From: Methylobacterium isbiliense | Lineage (GTDB): Bacteria; Pseudomonadota; Alphaproteobacteria; Rhizobiales; Beijerinckiaceae | NCBI RefSeq assembly: GCF_022179325.1 | Contig: NZ_BPQQ01000056.1 | Location: 1-57,023 of the forward strand | Direction of reading: 5' to 3' | Length of the DNA stretch: 57,023 nt | In this document: positions 32,870-41,773 of the stretch, piece after piece | How the letters are laid out: the number at the start of each line of letters is the position of its first letter | Position numbering within the stretch: the stretch's first letter is position 1 | Position numbers and translations under genes: made by a program | The notes under the pieces: model-generated | The model's database searches: none | Seen by the model: only the letters and a program-made list of their open reading frames with translations | Told to the model about the DNA's origin: nothing

Positions 32870-34882
32870 TCAGGGCACCGCCGCCACCCCGTGATGCGAA
32901 TCGAGGGCCACCCCCTCGCTCGGCAGGCTGTCGGCGACGGCCTCTGTCCGGCGGAGATCCGGGAAGGTCGCCTCGGCGACGAGGTCGGCGAGCGCCTGGG
33001 CGAGCGGCGCCGTGCGGGTCTGCTGGCTGCCGAGGCGGCGGATCGAGACCGTCTGCTCCTCGCCCTCGCGCCGGCCCACCACCAGCATCACCGGCACCTT
33101 GGCGTGCGAGTGCTCGCGGACCTTGTAGTTGATCTTCTCGTTGCGCAGGTCGAGGTCGGCGCGCAGCCCCGCCGCCTCGGCCGCCGCCTGCACGCGGCGG
33201 GCGTAGGGGTCGGCGTCGCTGGTGATCGTCGCCACCACCACCTGCACGGGCGCGAGCCAGAGCGGGAAATGCCCGGCGAAATGCTCGATCAGGATGCCGG
33301 TGAAGCGCTCCATCGAGCCGCAGATGGCGCGGTGGACCATCACGGGCGTCTTCTTCTGCCCGTCCGCATCGACGTAGAACGCGCCGAACCGCTCCGGCAG
33401 GTTGAAGTCCACCTGCGTGGTGCCGCATTGCCAGTCGCGGCCGATCGCGTCGCGCAGCACGTATTCGAACTTGGGGCCGTAGAACGCCCCCTCGCCCGGG
33501 TTGATCGCGGTCCTGATCCGCCCGGCCGATTGCTCCTCGATCTGGGCCAGCACCCGGGTCATCACCTCCTCGGCATGGTCCCAGAGCGCGTCCGAGCCGA
33601 CCCGCTTCTCAGGGCGCGTTGAGAGCTTCACGACGATCTCGTCGAAGCCGAAATCGGCGTAGGTGGAGAGGATCAGGTCGTTGATCTTCAGGCACTCGGC
33701 GGCGAGCTGGTCCTCGGTGCAGAAGACGTGGGCGTCGTCCTGCGTGAAGGCGCGCACCCGCATCAGCCCGTGCAGGGCGCCCGAGGGCTCGTAGCGCGAG
33801 ACCGAGCCGAACTCGGCCAGCCGCAGCGGCAGGTCGCGGTAGGATTTCAGCCCGTGCTTGAAGATCTGCACGTGGCCCGGGCAGTTCATCGGCTTGATCG
33901 CGAAGACGCGCTCGTCCTCGGTTTTCGTGACGAACATGTTCTCGCGGTACCAGTCCCAGTGGCCCGAGGTCTCCCACAGGGCCTTGTCGAGGATCTGGGG
34001 CGCGTTGACCTCGGCGTAGTCGCCCTTCAGGCGCCGGCGCATGTAGGCGATGAGGGCCTGGAACAGGGTCCAGCCCTTCGGGTGCCAGAAGACGACGCCC
34101 GGCCCCTCCTCCTGGAAGTGGAACAGGTCCATCTCGCGGCCGAGCCGGCGGTGGTCGCGCCGCTCGGCCTCCTCCAGCCGATGCAGGTAGGCGTCGAGAT
34201 CCGCTTGGCTCGCCCAGGCCGTGCCGTAGATGCGGCTCAGCATCGGCTTGGAGGAATCGCCCCGCCAGTAGGCGCCCGCCACCTTCATCAGCTTGAAGGC
34301 GGTGCCGACCTTGCCCGTCGAGGTCATGTGCGGCCCGCGGCAGAGGTCGAACCACTCGCCCTGCCGGTAGAGCTTCAGGTCCTCGCCCGGGGGGATCGCG
34401 TCCACGAGCTCGACCTTGAAGCTCTCGCCCTTGTCGGCGAAGAGCCGGCGCACGTCGTCGCGCGCCCAGACCTCCTTGGTGAAGGGGGCGTCGCGCGCGA
34501 TGATCTCGCGCATGCGCGCCTCGATCGCCGGGAAGTCGTCGGGCGAGAACGGGGTCTCGCGGTGGAAGTCGTAGTAGAAGCCGTTCTCGATCACCGGGCC
34601 GATCGTGACCTGGGTCTCCGGCCACAGGGACTGCACGGCCTCGGCCAGCACGTGCGCGCAATCGTGGCGGATCAGCTCCAGCGCCCGCGGGTCGGTGCGG
34701 TCGAGGAACTCGATGCGGGCATCGTGAGCGATCGTGTCGTCGAGGTCGTGCACGGTGCCGTCGAGCGCCATCGCCACCGTGCGCTTGGCCAGCGACTTGG
34801 CGATGCCCTCGACCACCGCGCGGCCGGTCACCGCGGCGTCGTAGGCGCGGGTGGCGCCGTCGGGGAATGTCAGGATCGGCAT
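32870..34882 (-). CDS. thrS: Threonine--tRNA ligase
   Basis: A 670-residue class II aminoacyl-tRNA synthetase that charges tRNA-Thr. The order is TGS domain (1-62), second additional editing domain (about 65-230, with [10 protein letters not shown] and the later [12 protein letters not shown]), catalytic core (about 250-540) with motif 2 region [28 protein letters not shown] in part ([11 protein letters not shown]), MNCPGH holding the zinc cysteine, motif 3 [11 protein letters not shown], and an anticodon-binding domain at the end. Length is normal plus a short acidic tail. GGAG precedes the ATG at 34882. The gene stands on the same strand as yidD and the Fe-S scaffold but 131 bp away. Confidence 0.97.
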   Translation of the reverse strand: MPILTFPDGATRAYDAAVTGRAVVEGIAKSLAKRTVAMALDGTVHDLDDTIAHDARIEFLDRTDPRALELIRHDCAHVLAEAVQSLWPETQVTIGPVIENGFYYDFHRETPFSPDDFPAIEARMREIIARDAPFTKEVWARDDVRRLFADKGESFKVELVDAIPPGEDLKLYRQGEWFDLCRGPHMTSTGKVGTAFKLMKVAGAYWRGDSSKPMLSRIYGTAWASQADLDAYLHRLEEAERRDHRRLGREMDLFHFQEEGPGVVFWHPKGWTLFQALIAYMRRRLKGDYAEVNAPQILDKALWETSGHWDWYRENMFVTKTEDERVFAIKPMNCPGHVQIFKHGLKSYRDLPLRLAEFGSVSRYEPSGALHGLMRVRAFTQDDAHVFCTEDQLAAECLKINDLILSTYADFGFDEIVVKLSTRPEKRVGSDALWDHAEEVMTRVLAQIEEQSAGRIRTAINPGEGAFYGPKFEYVLRDAIGRDWQCGTTQVDFNLPERFGAFYVDADGQKKTPVMVHRAICGSMERFTGILIEHFAGHFPLWLAPVQVVVATITSDADPYARRVQAAAEAAGLRADLDLRNEKINYKVREHSHAKVPVMLVVGRREGEEQTVSIRRLGSQQTRTAPLAQALADLVAEATFPDLRRTEAVADSLPSEGVALDSHHGVAAVP

Positions 34883-35013
34883 GGAGGCTCCTGCGGCTCA
34901 CTCCTGCGCACCGTGCAGGTAAGCGGGATGGGATGGGGCCGCCCTCATAGCAGCCGGAGCGGGAAATGACAGGGGCGCGGCGGCCGCGCCGCGGGGCCGG
35001 TCCGGCGGCGCGG

Positions 35014-35388
35014 TCAGGCGCGGGGCGGCTCCGCCTCCTCCGCCACGAAGGGCGAGGGCGGCGCGTTGACCCCGCGCCAGCGCCCGTAGGCCCAGGGGCG
35101 ATGCCACGCCGCGCCCGCCGGGAGCCGCTCGGGCACGAGGTCGATGCCGTGCGTGCCGAACGGGCCGCAGCGGCAGATCCGGGAAAACCCCATCCAGCCG
35201 CCGGCCCACAGGCCGTGACGCTGGATCGCCTCGTCCGTGTAGGCCGAGCAGGAGGGCCAGTGGCGGCACTGGCGCCCGACGAGGCTCGACAGGGTGAGCT
35301 GGTAGAAGCGGATCGCCCCATGCGCGGCGCAGCGCGGGAGCTGCGCGGCGCGGCGCGGGAGCCGCGCGGCGCGGCGCGGCAGGCTCAC
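35014..35388 (-). CDS. yidD: Membrane protein insertion efficiency factor YidD
   Basis: A 124-residue YidD. The conserved core is [30 protein letters not shown] (shown: [24 protein letters not shown]), with the two cysteines of the family, then [21 protein letters not shown]. YidD helps YidC insert membrane proteins. The GTG at 35388 overlaps the stop of the upstream gene (GTGA). The first 22 residues are an odd arginine/alanine repeat ([18 protein letters not shown]) coded by imperfect repeats, giving a basic amphipathic stretch. Genomes usually keep yidD beside rnpA and yidC; here it is linked to an Fe-S scaffold gene. Confidence 0.9.
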   Translation of the reverse strand: MSLPRRAARLPRRAAQLPRCAAHGAIRFYQLTLSSLVGRQCRHWPSCSAYTDEAIQRHGLWAGGWMGFSRICRCGPFGTHGIDLVPERLPAGAAWHRPWAYGRWRGVNAPPSPFVAEEAEPPRA

Positions 35389-35849
35389 GCGCCGGCTTCC
35401 GCGGGTGCGCGCGTTCCGGCGGTCCGGGCGGCGATCTGGTCGAGGGCGTCCACCACCGCGTCGAAGGTGAGCAGCGTCGAGGCGTGCCGCGCCTTGAAGT
35501 CCCGGACCGGTTCCAGCACCGCGAAATCGGCGAAGCGGCCGTCCGGGGCGGGGCCGCCCTCCTTGAGCATGCGCCGCACCCGCTCGCGCAGCGCCCGCAG
35601 CTCCTCCGCGCTGGCGCCGACCACGTGGCGGGCCATCAGGGACGACGAGGCCTGGCCGAGCGCGCAGGCCTTCACGTCGTGGGCGAAATCCGTGACCCGG
35701 CCGTCCTCGGTCGTCAGATCCACCGTCACGGTCGAGCCGCACAGCTTCGAGTGCTTGCTCGCGCTCGCCTGCGGCGCCGGCAGGCGGCCGAGGCGCGGGA
35801 TGTCGGCGGCGAGTTCGAGGATGCGCCGGTTGTAGATGTCGTCGAGCAT
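35385..35849 (-). CDS. NifU N-domain / IscU-type iron-sulphur scaffold protein
   Basis: A 154-residue scaffold-like protein of the NifU N-terminal/SufU family. Ligand cysteines are seen in [11 protein letters not shown] and [11 protein letters not shown]; the third ligand position, usually Cys, lies in the region of [17 protein letters not shown] where a histidine and no cysteine is present, so cluster assembly may use a changed ligand set. No signal peptide. ATG at 35849; the start of [14 protein letters not shown] matches the family. It is directly followed by yidD with a 4-bp overlap and divergent from folE. Members of this type often serve as assembly or sulphur-transfer helpers. Confidence 0.8.
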   Translation of the reverse strand: MLDDIYNRRILELAADIPRLGRLPAPQASASKHSKLCGSTVTVDLTTEDGRVTDFAHDVKACALGQASSSLMARHVVGASAEELRALRERVRRMLKEGGPAPDGRFADFAVLEPVRDFKARHASTLLTFDAVVDALDQIAARTAGTRAPAEAGA

Positions 35850-35925
35850 CGCGGTTCGATCCGTGGGGCCGGGAGGCCGGTGGTGCCCCGCCCGGGGCGA
35901 GGGCCGGGGATGCGGCCTCGTGAAT

Positions 35926-35969
35926 TGCTGGACTTGTGGAGTGCTGGACTTAGGACCTGCTGGACGTGG
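35926..35969. repeat. Three imperfect 16-bp repeats in the folE upstream gap
   Basis: TGCTGGACTTGTGG, TGCTGGACTTAGGA and TGCTGGACGTGG begin at 35926, 35942 and 35958, a period of 16 bp. They lie in the 295-bp gap between the divergent scaffold gene and folE, which otherwise has no gene. Confidence 0.7.
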
Positions 35970-36144
35970 GCGCGCGTCCCGCCTCATGGTGGACCGGGTC
36001 CCGCCGGACGCATTGCGCGCCGGGGCGTTACCCCCGATATAGGCGGGCCTGCGCCGGTCCGCGAGATGCCCCCACGCGCCGCGGGGGAGCGGGAATCCGG
36101 GCGGCGCGACGGATGGGCCCGCAGGGTGGCGGGCGGGAGGCCTC

Positions 36145-36804
36145 ATGGATGCGGTGCTGAAGTCCTTGTCGGTCCGGATGCCGGAGGTTGCCGACAAGCG
36201 CAGCGACGCGGCCCGCCCGGAGCGCGTCACCGACCGTCCGACCCGCCAGGAGGCCGAGGCCGCCGTGCGCACCCTCCTGCGCTGGGCGGGCGACGACCCG
36301 GACCGCGAGGGCCTGCGCGAGACGCCCCAGCGCGTGGCGCGCGCCTACGAGCAGATCTTCGGCGGCTACCGCCAGGACCCCACCGGCATCCTCGACCGGG
36401 TGTTCGAGGAGGTCGAGGGCTATTCCGACATCGTGCTGGTGCGCGACATCCCGTTCCACTCCCATTGCGAGCACCACATGGTGCCGTTCATCGGGCGGGC
36501 GCACATCGCCTATTATCCCCGCAAGGGCGTGGTCGGGCTCTCCAAGCTCGCCCGCGTGGTGGACGCCTATGCGCGCCGCCTGCAGACCCAGGAGACCATG
36601 ACGGCCCAGATCGCCGAGACGATCGACGCGGTGCTCAATCCCCGCGGCGTCGCCGTGATGGTGGAGGCCGAGCATCTCTGCATGGCGATGCGGGGCGTGC
36701 AGAAGGCCGGCGTCTCGACCCTCACCACGCAGTTCACCGGCGTGTTCAAGCAGGACCCGCACGAGCAGGTGCGCTTCCTGACCCTGGTGCGCGACCAGCG
36801 CTGA
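36145..36804 (+). CDS. folE: GTP cyclohydrolase I
   Basis: A 219-residue FolE, which turns GTP into dihydroneopterin triphosphate, the entry to folate and tetrahydromethanopterin synthesis. Zinc ligands are C108 and H111 (HSHCEHHM) and C179 (EHLCM); other conserved motifs are [25 protein letters not shown] and [20 protein letters not shown] in part. ATG at 36145 gives a normal length with a short non-conserved N terminus. Its stop overlaps hisI by one base, so both GTP- and ATP-derived cyclohydrolases are made from one message, a common order in this bacterial group. Confidence 0.96.
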   Translation: MDAVLKSLSVRMPEVADKRSDAARPERVTDRPTRQEAEAAVRTLLRWAGDDPDREGLRETPQRVARAYEQIFGGYRQDPTGILDRVFEEVEGYSDIVLVRDIPFHSHCEHHMVPFIGRAHIAYYPRKGVVGLSKLARVVDAYARRLQTQETMTAQIAETIDAVLNPRGVAVMVEAEHLCMAMRGVQKAGVSTLTTQFTGVFKQDPHEQVRFLTLVRDQR

Positions 36805-37244
36805 TGGCGGCCTCCGGCTTCCCCCCGCCCGGGACCCGCGCCGAGGTCGAGGAGGGCGCGGCCTTCACGCCGCGCTTCGGGGCGGACGGGCTCGTCACGG
36901 CGCTCGCGGTCGATGCCGTGACCGGCGAGATCCTGATGCTCGCCCACATGAACCGCGACGCCCTCGCCCGCACGATCGAGACCGGCGAGGCGTGGTACTG
37001 GTCGCGCTCGCGCGGCGAACTCTGGCACAAGGGCGCCACCAGCGGGCAGATCCAGACCGTGGTGGAGATGCGGGTCGATTGCGACCAGGACGCGCTCCTG
37101 CTGCGCGTGCGGGTCGGCGGCGACGGCGGCTGCTGCCACACCGGGCGCCGCTCCTGCTTCTACCGGACGGTCGCGGCCGATCCGGGCACGGGCGCGGTCC
37201 GCCTCGTCCCGGCGGATCCACCCCGACCATCCACGCATCCGTGA
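36804..37244 (+). CDS. hisI: Phosphoribosyl-AMP cyclohydrolase
   Basis: A 146-residue HisI, the third enzyme of histidine synthesis (opens the adenine ring of phosphoribosyl-AMP). Zinc and magnesium sites are seen in VDCDQDALL (D92, C93, D94) and in [14 protein letters not shown] (C110, C111, C118). LAHMNRDAL and [20 protein letters not shown] (shown: [17 protein letters not shown]) are family motifs. This is the single-domain form without a fused HisE. ATG at 36804 overlaps the folE stop (TGATG). Confidence 0.96.
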   Translation: MAASGFPPPGTRAEVEEGAAFTPRFGADGLVTALAVDAVTGEILMLAHMNRDALARTIETGEAWYWSRSRGELWHKGATSGQIQTVVEMRVDCDQDALLLRVRVGGDGGCCHTGRRSCFYRTVAADPGTGAVRLVPADPPRPSTHP

Positions 37245-37369
37245 TGAAACCTGAACCGTTGACGATCGCTTGATCTGTCCGGCGCACACTGCGTCGGAGG
37301 TCAGCCGCTTGAGCCAAAGCGATTGGCACGGGATCCGCAGGGCAAGCGGGCCTCAGGGAGTAGAGCGTC

Positions 37370-38431
37370 ATGATGTGGGACGGCATCAGTCTGTTCTCGG
37401 GGCTGCCGACCCGCCGCCTGTCGGAGGGTGTCGAGGGCGGCGGCGACATCGGCGTGTCGGCCACGCCGCACCGCTCTGCACCCAAGCGCGGCCTCCGGCG
37501 GCCCAAGCTCGGCCTTGCGCTGGGCGGGGGCGCGGCCCGGGGCTGGTCCCACATCGGCGCCATCCAGGCCCTGCACGAGGCCGGGCTCACCATCGACGTG
37601 GTGGCCGGCTGCTCCATCGGCGCGGCGGTGGGCGCCTGCTACGCGGCGGGCAAGCTCGACGAACTGGAGGAGTTCGCCCGGTCGCTGACCAAGCGCCGGG
37701 TGATGGGGCTGCTCGACTTCCACCTCAGCGGCTCGGGGCTGATCGCGGGAGAGCGGCTGCGCCGGCTGCTCGAACGGGACCTCGGCGACCTGCGGATCGA
37801 GGCCCTGCCGGTCACCTTCGCGACGGTGGCGACCGAACTCGGCACCGGGCACGAGATCTGGCTCACCAAGGGCGGCGTGGTCGAGGCGGTGCGGGCCTCC
37901 TACGCGCTGCCGGGCATCTTCGACCCGGTGAAGATCGGGGGCCGCTGGCTGATGGACGGCGCGCTGGTCAACCCGGTGCCGGTGACGGTGGCGCGCGCCC
38001 TCGGCGCGGACGTGGTGCTGTGCGTCAACCTCAACGGCGACATCCGCGTGCGCGGCACGGTCATCCAGGCGCATGGCGAGGCGGCGATGGCCGAGGCCGC
38101 GGAGGAACCCGCCGAGATCCTGCCCGCCGAGGAGGCGCCGCGCCGCTGGCGGCTGCGGCCGACCCGGGCGCCCAAGCCCCGCCCCGAGCCCGGGATGCCG
38201 GGCGGCATCGCCAGCGTGATGGTCGATGCCTTCAACATCACGCAGGACCGCATCTCGCGCTCGCGCCTCGCGGGGGACCCGCCCGACGTGATGATCAACC
38301 CGAAGCTCGCCCAGATGGGCCTGTTCGAGTTCCACCGGGCGGAGGAGTGCATCGAACTCGGGCGGCAGGCCGCGCGCCGGATGCTGCCCGAGATCCGCGA
38401 GGTCGTGGCCGCGGCCGCCCTGCCGGCGTGA
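37370..38431 (+). CDS. Patatin-like phospholipase family protein
   Basis: A 353-residue RssA/PlpD-like serine hydrolase. Oxyanion loop GGGAARG (52-58), nucleophile motif G-C-S82-I-G (80-84) and the catalytic aspartate D196 in WLMDGALVNPVPV form the Ser-Asp dyad. An insertion of about 40 residues (AMAEAAEEPAEILPAEEAP onwards) sits in the C-terminal part and is poorly conserved. AGGGAG precedes two ATGs at 37370 and 37373. No signal peptide, so a cytoplasmic lipase or regulator of phospholipid turnover. Followed by a tandem repeat and the convergent CBS gene. Confidence 0.92.
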   Translation: MMWDGISLFSGLPTRRLSEGVEGGGDIGVSATPHRSAPKRGLRRPKLGLALGGGAARGWSHIGAIQALHEAGLTIDVVAGCSIGAAVGACYAAGKLDELEEFARSLTKRRVMGLLDFHLSGSGLIAGERLRRLLERDLGDLRIEALPVTFATVATELGTGHEIWLTKGGVVEAVRASYALPGIFDPVKIGGRWLMDGALVNPVPVTVARALGADVVLCVNLNGDIRVRGTVIQAHGEAAMAEAAEEPAEILPAEEAPRRWRLRPTRAPKPRPEPGMPGGIASVMVDAFNITQDRISRSRLAGDPPDVMINPKLAQMGLFEFHRAEECIELGRQAARRMLPEIREVVAAAALPA

Positions 38432-38437
38432 GCGGCC

Positions 38438-38485
38438 GGGCGTGCGGCCCTCTGGGCGTGCGGCCCTCTGGGCGTGCGGCCCTCT
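38438..38485. repeat. Perfect 16-bp tandem repeat, three copies
   Basis: GGGCGTGCGGCCCTCT is repeated exactly at 38438, 38454 and 38470, followed by a partial GGGCC. It fills the 62-bp gap between the convergent patatin and CBS genes. Perfect identity suggests active slippage, so copy number may differ between strains. Confidence 0.92.
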
Positions 38486-38493
38486 GGGCCGCG

Positions 38494-38925
38494 TCAGGCC
38501 GTGGCGATGTACTCGCGCAGGGCCTGCTGCTCGGCCTCCACCGAGGCGATGCGGTGCTTGACCACGTCGCCGATCGACACGAGGCCGACGAGGTGTCCGT
38601 CCTCGACCACCGGCACGTGGCGGAAGCGCCCGTCGGTCATCAGCTCCATGATCTCCTCAATGGCGGTGCCGCGGGTGCAGCTGACCACCCGGCCGGTCAT
38701 GTGGCGCGAGACCGGAGCCTCGAGCGCCGCGGCTCCGCCCCGGGCCACCGCCCGGATGATGTCGCGCTCCGACAGGATGCCGAGCACGGAGGAGCCGGCA
38801 TCGCTCACCACGAGGGCGCCGATGCCCTTCTCGGCGAGCAGGGCCGCCGCCTCGGACAGGGTGCGGTGGGGCTGCACGGTCACGACGGTGCGACCCTTCT
38901 GAGCCAGGATACGCGCAACGGTCAT
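38494..38925 (-). CDS. Two-CBS-domain protein
   Basis: A 143-residue cytoplasmic protein made of a CBS pair (about 8-62 and 74-130). Typical elements: LSEAAALLAEKGIGALVVSD, SVLGILSERDIIRAVARGG (shown: GILSERDIIRAV), then VSRHMTGRVVSCTRGTAIEE in part, GRFRHVPVVEDGHLVGLVS and IGDVVKHRI. CBS pairs bind adenosine nucleotides or SAM and sense energy state; free-standing proteins like this one are common in the group and their partners are unknown. ATG at 38925. Confidence 0.92.
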   Translation of the reverse strand: MTVARILAQKGRTVVTVQPHRTLSEAAALLAEKGIGALVVSDAGSSVLGILSERDIIRAVARGGAAALEAPVSRHMTGRVVSCTRGTAIEEIMELMTDGRFRHVPVVEDGHLVGLVSIGDVVKHRIASVEAEQQALREYIATA

Positions 38926-39069
38926 CGTCTTCCTCCCGGTTCGTGGACGCGGCCGTGGACGCCGTCGTGTGCGGCCCGAAAAGCCGTGTCCGTCCATCCG
39001 TTGGACCGAGTGTGGGATTCCTGCGAATCGCTGGCAAGTCGGACTTAACGTCGAGCCGCGGGAAAAGAG

Positions 39070-39894
39070 TCAGGACCTCTCCGGGCGGTCGAGGAGCGGC
39101 AGGAGCAGGAACCCCGCCAGGAAGCCGCCGAGATGCGCGTCCCAGGCGATGCCGGCGTCGCTGACGCCGAGCGGCACCGCGGCGAGGCCGAACAGCAGGT
39201 TCGTGACGAGCCAGATGCCGAGGAAGATCGCCGCGGCGCGGTTGCGCAGCAATTCGGGGATCGTCTGCAGCCGGGCCGGGACCGGGCGCTGCCAGGGCAG
39301 CAGGCCGGGCTGCAGCCCCGGCTCCGGCGCGGGCTGGAACACGAAGCGCGTCGCCGCCGCCATCAGGCCCGAGACCCCCGCGGAGGCCCCGACGAGCGGC
39401 AGGGTGCTCAAGGGATCGATGGCGACGTGGAGCGCGCCGCCCGCCACCGTCGAGACGAGCCCGATGAGCGCGAAGCGCCACGTCCCGCAGCGCCGGGCCA
39501 CCGGCGTGCCGAAGGCGGCGAGCCACAGGACGTTGAGGATCACGTGCGCCCAGGAGCCGTGCAGGAGCCCGTAGCTGGCGAAGGTCCAGGGCATCGCCGA
39601 AGGGTCGGCCAGGAGGTAGTTCGCGAAGGCGGTGCGCGCCTCCACCTCCAGCGCGCTGCCGGGCCACGCCGCGGCCGCGCGCAGGATCTCATCCGCCCGG
39701 CCGGGATCGAGGGCGGCGGTCCAGCGCGCCGGCACGAGGGCGAGGTCGAGGAGGAGCGTGATGTCCCACACGTCCGGCACCAGGGTGCGCACGAGGTGGA
39801 TCAGCACCAGAAGGCCGACCGAGACCGTGACGACGGCCGGCATGTTGAAGACCGGCACGCGGGGCGGTCGCGGGAGATCGGGGGTGGCATCCAT
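39070..39894 (-). CDS. Rhomboid family intramembrane serine protease
   Basis: A 274-residue polytopic protease. The oxyanion region is HGSWAHVILNVLWLAAFG (H117, N121), the nucleophile lies in VGASAGVSGLM (S171) and the partner histidine is H253 in WDAHLGGFLAGF. The first helix (21-40) is followed by a loop of about 60 residues before the HGSWAH helix. It cleaves membrane-anchored proteins within the bilayer; substrates unknown. ATG at 39894; the longer open frame upstream is non-coding. The leader (39895 onward) holds a strong terminator hairpin about 70 bp before the start. Confidence 0.92.
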   Translation of the reverse strand: MDATPDLPRPPRVPVFNMPAVVTVSVGLLVLIHLVRTLVPDVWDITLLLDLALVPARWTAALDPGRADEILRAAAAWPGSALEVEARTAFANYLLADPSAMPWTFASYGLLHGSWAHVILNVLWLAAFGTPVARRCGTWRFALIGLVSTVAGGALHVAIDPLSTLPLVGASAGVSGLMAAATRFVFQPAPEPGLQPGLLPWQRPVPARLQTIPELLRNRAAAIFLGIWLVTNLLFGLAAVPLGVSDAGIAWDAHLGGFLAGFLLLPLLDRPERS

Positions 39895-39965
39895 GCCGCC
39901 ACCATGAGGGGCGCCCGGCCGGATCCGCAAGGGTGCGCACCGGCAGGACGGCGGAACCTGCGGGC

Positions 39966-39998
39966 AAAAAAGAAGGGAGAGCGTTGCCGCTCTCCCTT
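39966..39998 (-). terminator. Strong intrinsic terminator on the minus strand
   Basis: AAGGGAGAGCG and CGCTCTCCCTT form a perfect 11-bp stem with a 4-nt loop (39973-39998). Reading on the minus strand, C and six Ts follow (39971-39966). This is the only textbook Rho-independent terminator in the window. No minus-strand gene lies directly upstream; the closest is nadE nearly 2 kb away. Confidence 0.85.
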
Positions 39999-40190
39999 GA
40001 TCGGAGCGACCGCGTCGGGTTTGTGACCCGCCGCGGACGGCGTCTGGACCGTGACGACGCGGGCCGGTGGCCCCCGCCCCTTGATGACCCATTCTGTAGA
40101 GCGGTTGGGGCTCTCGCGCCAGCCCCCGGACGGTCGGACGCGTCAAAATTGTGGCGCGGCGGATCGCGCGGCACCGGATGCCACCGTTAA
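39999..40190 (-). other. Possible small RNA or rhomboid leader RNA ending at the terminator
   Basis: The 446-bp gap 39895-40340 has no supported protein gene. On the minus strand it ends in the terminator at 39966-39998, and further upstream GGGGCT/AGCCCC (40107-40126) forms another hairpin. A short transcript begun between about 40190 and 40340, or a long rhomboid leader with an attenuator, would explain the terminator. I see no known RNA family in it; SRP and tmRNA hallmarks are absent. Confidence 0.3.
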
Positions 40191-40340
40191 CCTTAAGCAA
40201 ACCTTGCCCGTTCCCGCCGGTCCGGTTCGGCATAGGGTCTGCTGCATCGAATCAGGAAAGGGCGGGCATCAGCTCGCTGCTCCGGATCGGACCGGACCAA
40301 ACCGCCAGGGCCGCGTGGGCCTGTGCCACGAAGAGACGCC

Positions 40341-40928
40341 ATGAAGCACCCCACCAGCGCCATGCTCCATGCCTACTGGAACAGCCTGCGCGGCGCGCGG
40401 GCCGCGCCGGAGCGCGGAGAGATCGAGCCGGGCGAGATCCGCCACATCCTGGCCGACAGCCTGATCCTGGAAGTGGAGCCGGTGCAGCGCAGCGCGGTGA
40501 TCCGGCTCGCCGGCACCCGCCTCTGCGCCCTGTTCGGGGGCGAGCTGCGGGGCCGCGATTTCGGGACGCTGTGGGGCGAGAGCCCCGCCGCCGACCCCTG
40601 GCGGCTGATCGAGGTGGTGGTCCAGGAGACGGTCGGCGTCGTGGTCGGCCTCGTGGGGGTGACGCGGGAGGGCGAGGAGGTCGATCTCGAACTCCTGCTC
40701 CTGCCCCTGCGCCACCGCGGCAAGACCCAGGCGCGGGTGATCGGCGCCCTCTCGGCCCGCACGGCGCCCGCCTGGCTCGGCCTGCGGCCGCTCGCGGGGC
40801 TGCGCACGGTCTCGCTTCGGATCCTCTCCGGGAGCGAGGCGCCGTCCGGCCTGCCGCCCCGGCCCGCCAACGATCCGGGGGCCGTCGGCCGGCCGCGGCT
40901 CGTCCTGCATCGCGGCGGGCGCGGCTGA
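40341..40928 (+). CDS. PAS_5 domain protein
   Basis: A 195-residue protein with the alphaproteobacterial PAS_5 domain at about 8-150. The opening LHAYWNSLRGARAAPERGEIEPGEIRHIL (shown: YWNSLRGARAAPERGEI) and then LEVEPVQRSAVIRLAGTRLC are typical. There is no output domain; such single-domain proteins are abundant in this group and their role is unknown, possibly attaching to polar signalling complexes. ATG at 40341 with a weak GAGA upstream. A TTAACCTTAAG stretch about 150 bp before the start is an AT-rich spot that may hold its promoter. Confidence 0.85.
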   Translation: MKHPTSAMLHAYWNSLRGARAAPERGEIEPGEIRHILADSLILEVEPVQRSAVIRLAGTRLCALFGGELRGRDFGTLWGESPAADPWRLIEVVVQETVGVVVGLVGVTREGEEVDLELLLLPLRHRGKTQARVIGALSARTAPAWLGLRPLAGLRTVSLRILSGSEAPSGLPPRPANDPGAVGRPRLVLHRGGRG

Positions 40929-41096
40929 GCCGCGTTCGCCGAAGCGGCCGGGCCGTCGAGACCGATGCGGCCCGCCCGCGGCGGATCGGGACGGGGGGCG
41001 CCGCCGATGCGTTTCCTTAACGATTGCGGGCGCAAGGATGGGGAATTGGTGGTCCCGATAGGCTCCGCGCCCATGTCCGCGCCCAGGTCCGCGCCC

Positions 41097-41732
41097 ATGT
41101 CCCACGCCGCGCCGTCGCGTCTGCGCCTGTCGACGGCCCTGGCCCTCTCGGCCAAGGCGGAGGACCGACGCCGGCACCAGCGGGTCGGCGTCGCGCTGCT
41201 CGGCCGCTACATGCTCTCCGACCGCAAGGAATACCCTTGCCAGACCGTCGACATCTCGCCCGGCGGCGTCCGGATCGTCTGCGCGGTCCCGGGCGAGCTC
41301 GGTGAGCGCACGGTGATCTACCTGGAGCATCTCGGGCGGATCGAGGGGACCATCGCCCGCCTGATGCCGGACGGGTTCGCGGTGGCGATCAGCGCCACGC
41401 CGCACAAGCGCGAAAAAATCGCCTCGCAGCTCACGTGGCTCGCCAACCGCGCCAGCCTCGGCCTGCCGGAGGACCGCCGCCACGAGCGCGTGGTGCCGCA
41501 TCAGGCCGCCGTGACCCTGCGCCTCGAGAGCGGGCGCGAGATCCCGGCCCGCATCGTCGACGTCTCCCTCTCGGGCGCGGCCATCGCCTGCGACGCGGAT
41601 CTGCCGCTCGACGCCGCCGTCGTCGTGGGCCGCACGCCCTGCAAGGTGGTGCGCCAGTTCAAGGGCGGCCTCGCGGTGGAGTTCCGCCTGCCGCTCTCTC
41701 CCGACCGCTTCGACGAGAACCTGGTGCTCTGA
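41097..41732 (+). CDS. Protein with two PilZ domains
   Basis: A 211-residue cyclic-di-GMP effector candidate. The first PilZ domain has DRRRHQRVGV followed by DISPGGVRI; the second has EDRRHERVVPHQ followed by DVSLSGAAIA. These are the RxxxR and D/NxSxxG motifs that bind the nucleotide, so both halves may bind. No membrane segment. Three in-frame ATGs exist (40965, 41073, 41097); the last begins MSHAAPSRLR and is preferred because the region before it looks like promoter (CTTAACGATTGCG near 41026) and repetitive alanine codons. Output partner unknown. Confidence 0.82.
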   Translation: MSHAAPSRLRLSTALALSAKAEDRRRHQRVGVALLGRYMLSDRKEYPCQTVDISPGGVRIVCAVPGELGERTVIYLEHLGRIEGTIARLMPDGFAVAISATPHKREKIASQLTWLANRASLGLPEDRRHERVVPHQAAVTLRLESGREIPARIVDVSLSGAAIACDADLPLDAAVVVGRTPCKVVRQFKGGLAVEFRLPLSPDRFDENLVL

Positions 41733-41773
41733 GCCTCAGCCCCCGCCTCGGCGGCCGCTCCGCCCGGGGGCTC

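Noticed and set aside
33609-35321. Minus-strand frame of 570 codons overlapping thrS and yidD
   Set aside because: It is a shifted reading of thrS with proline/arginine-rich translation; thrS itself is complete and conserved.
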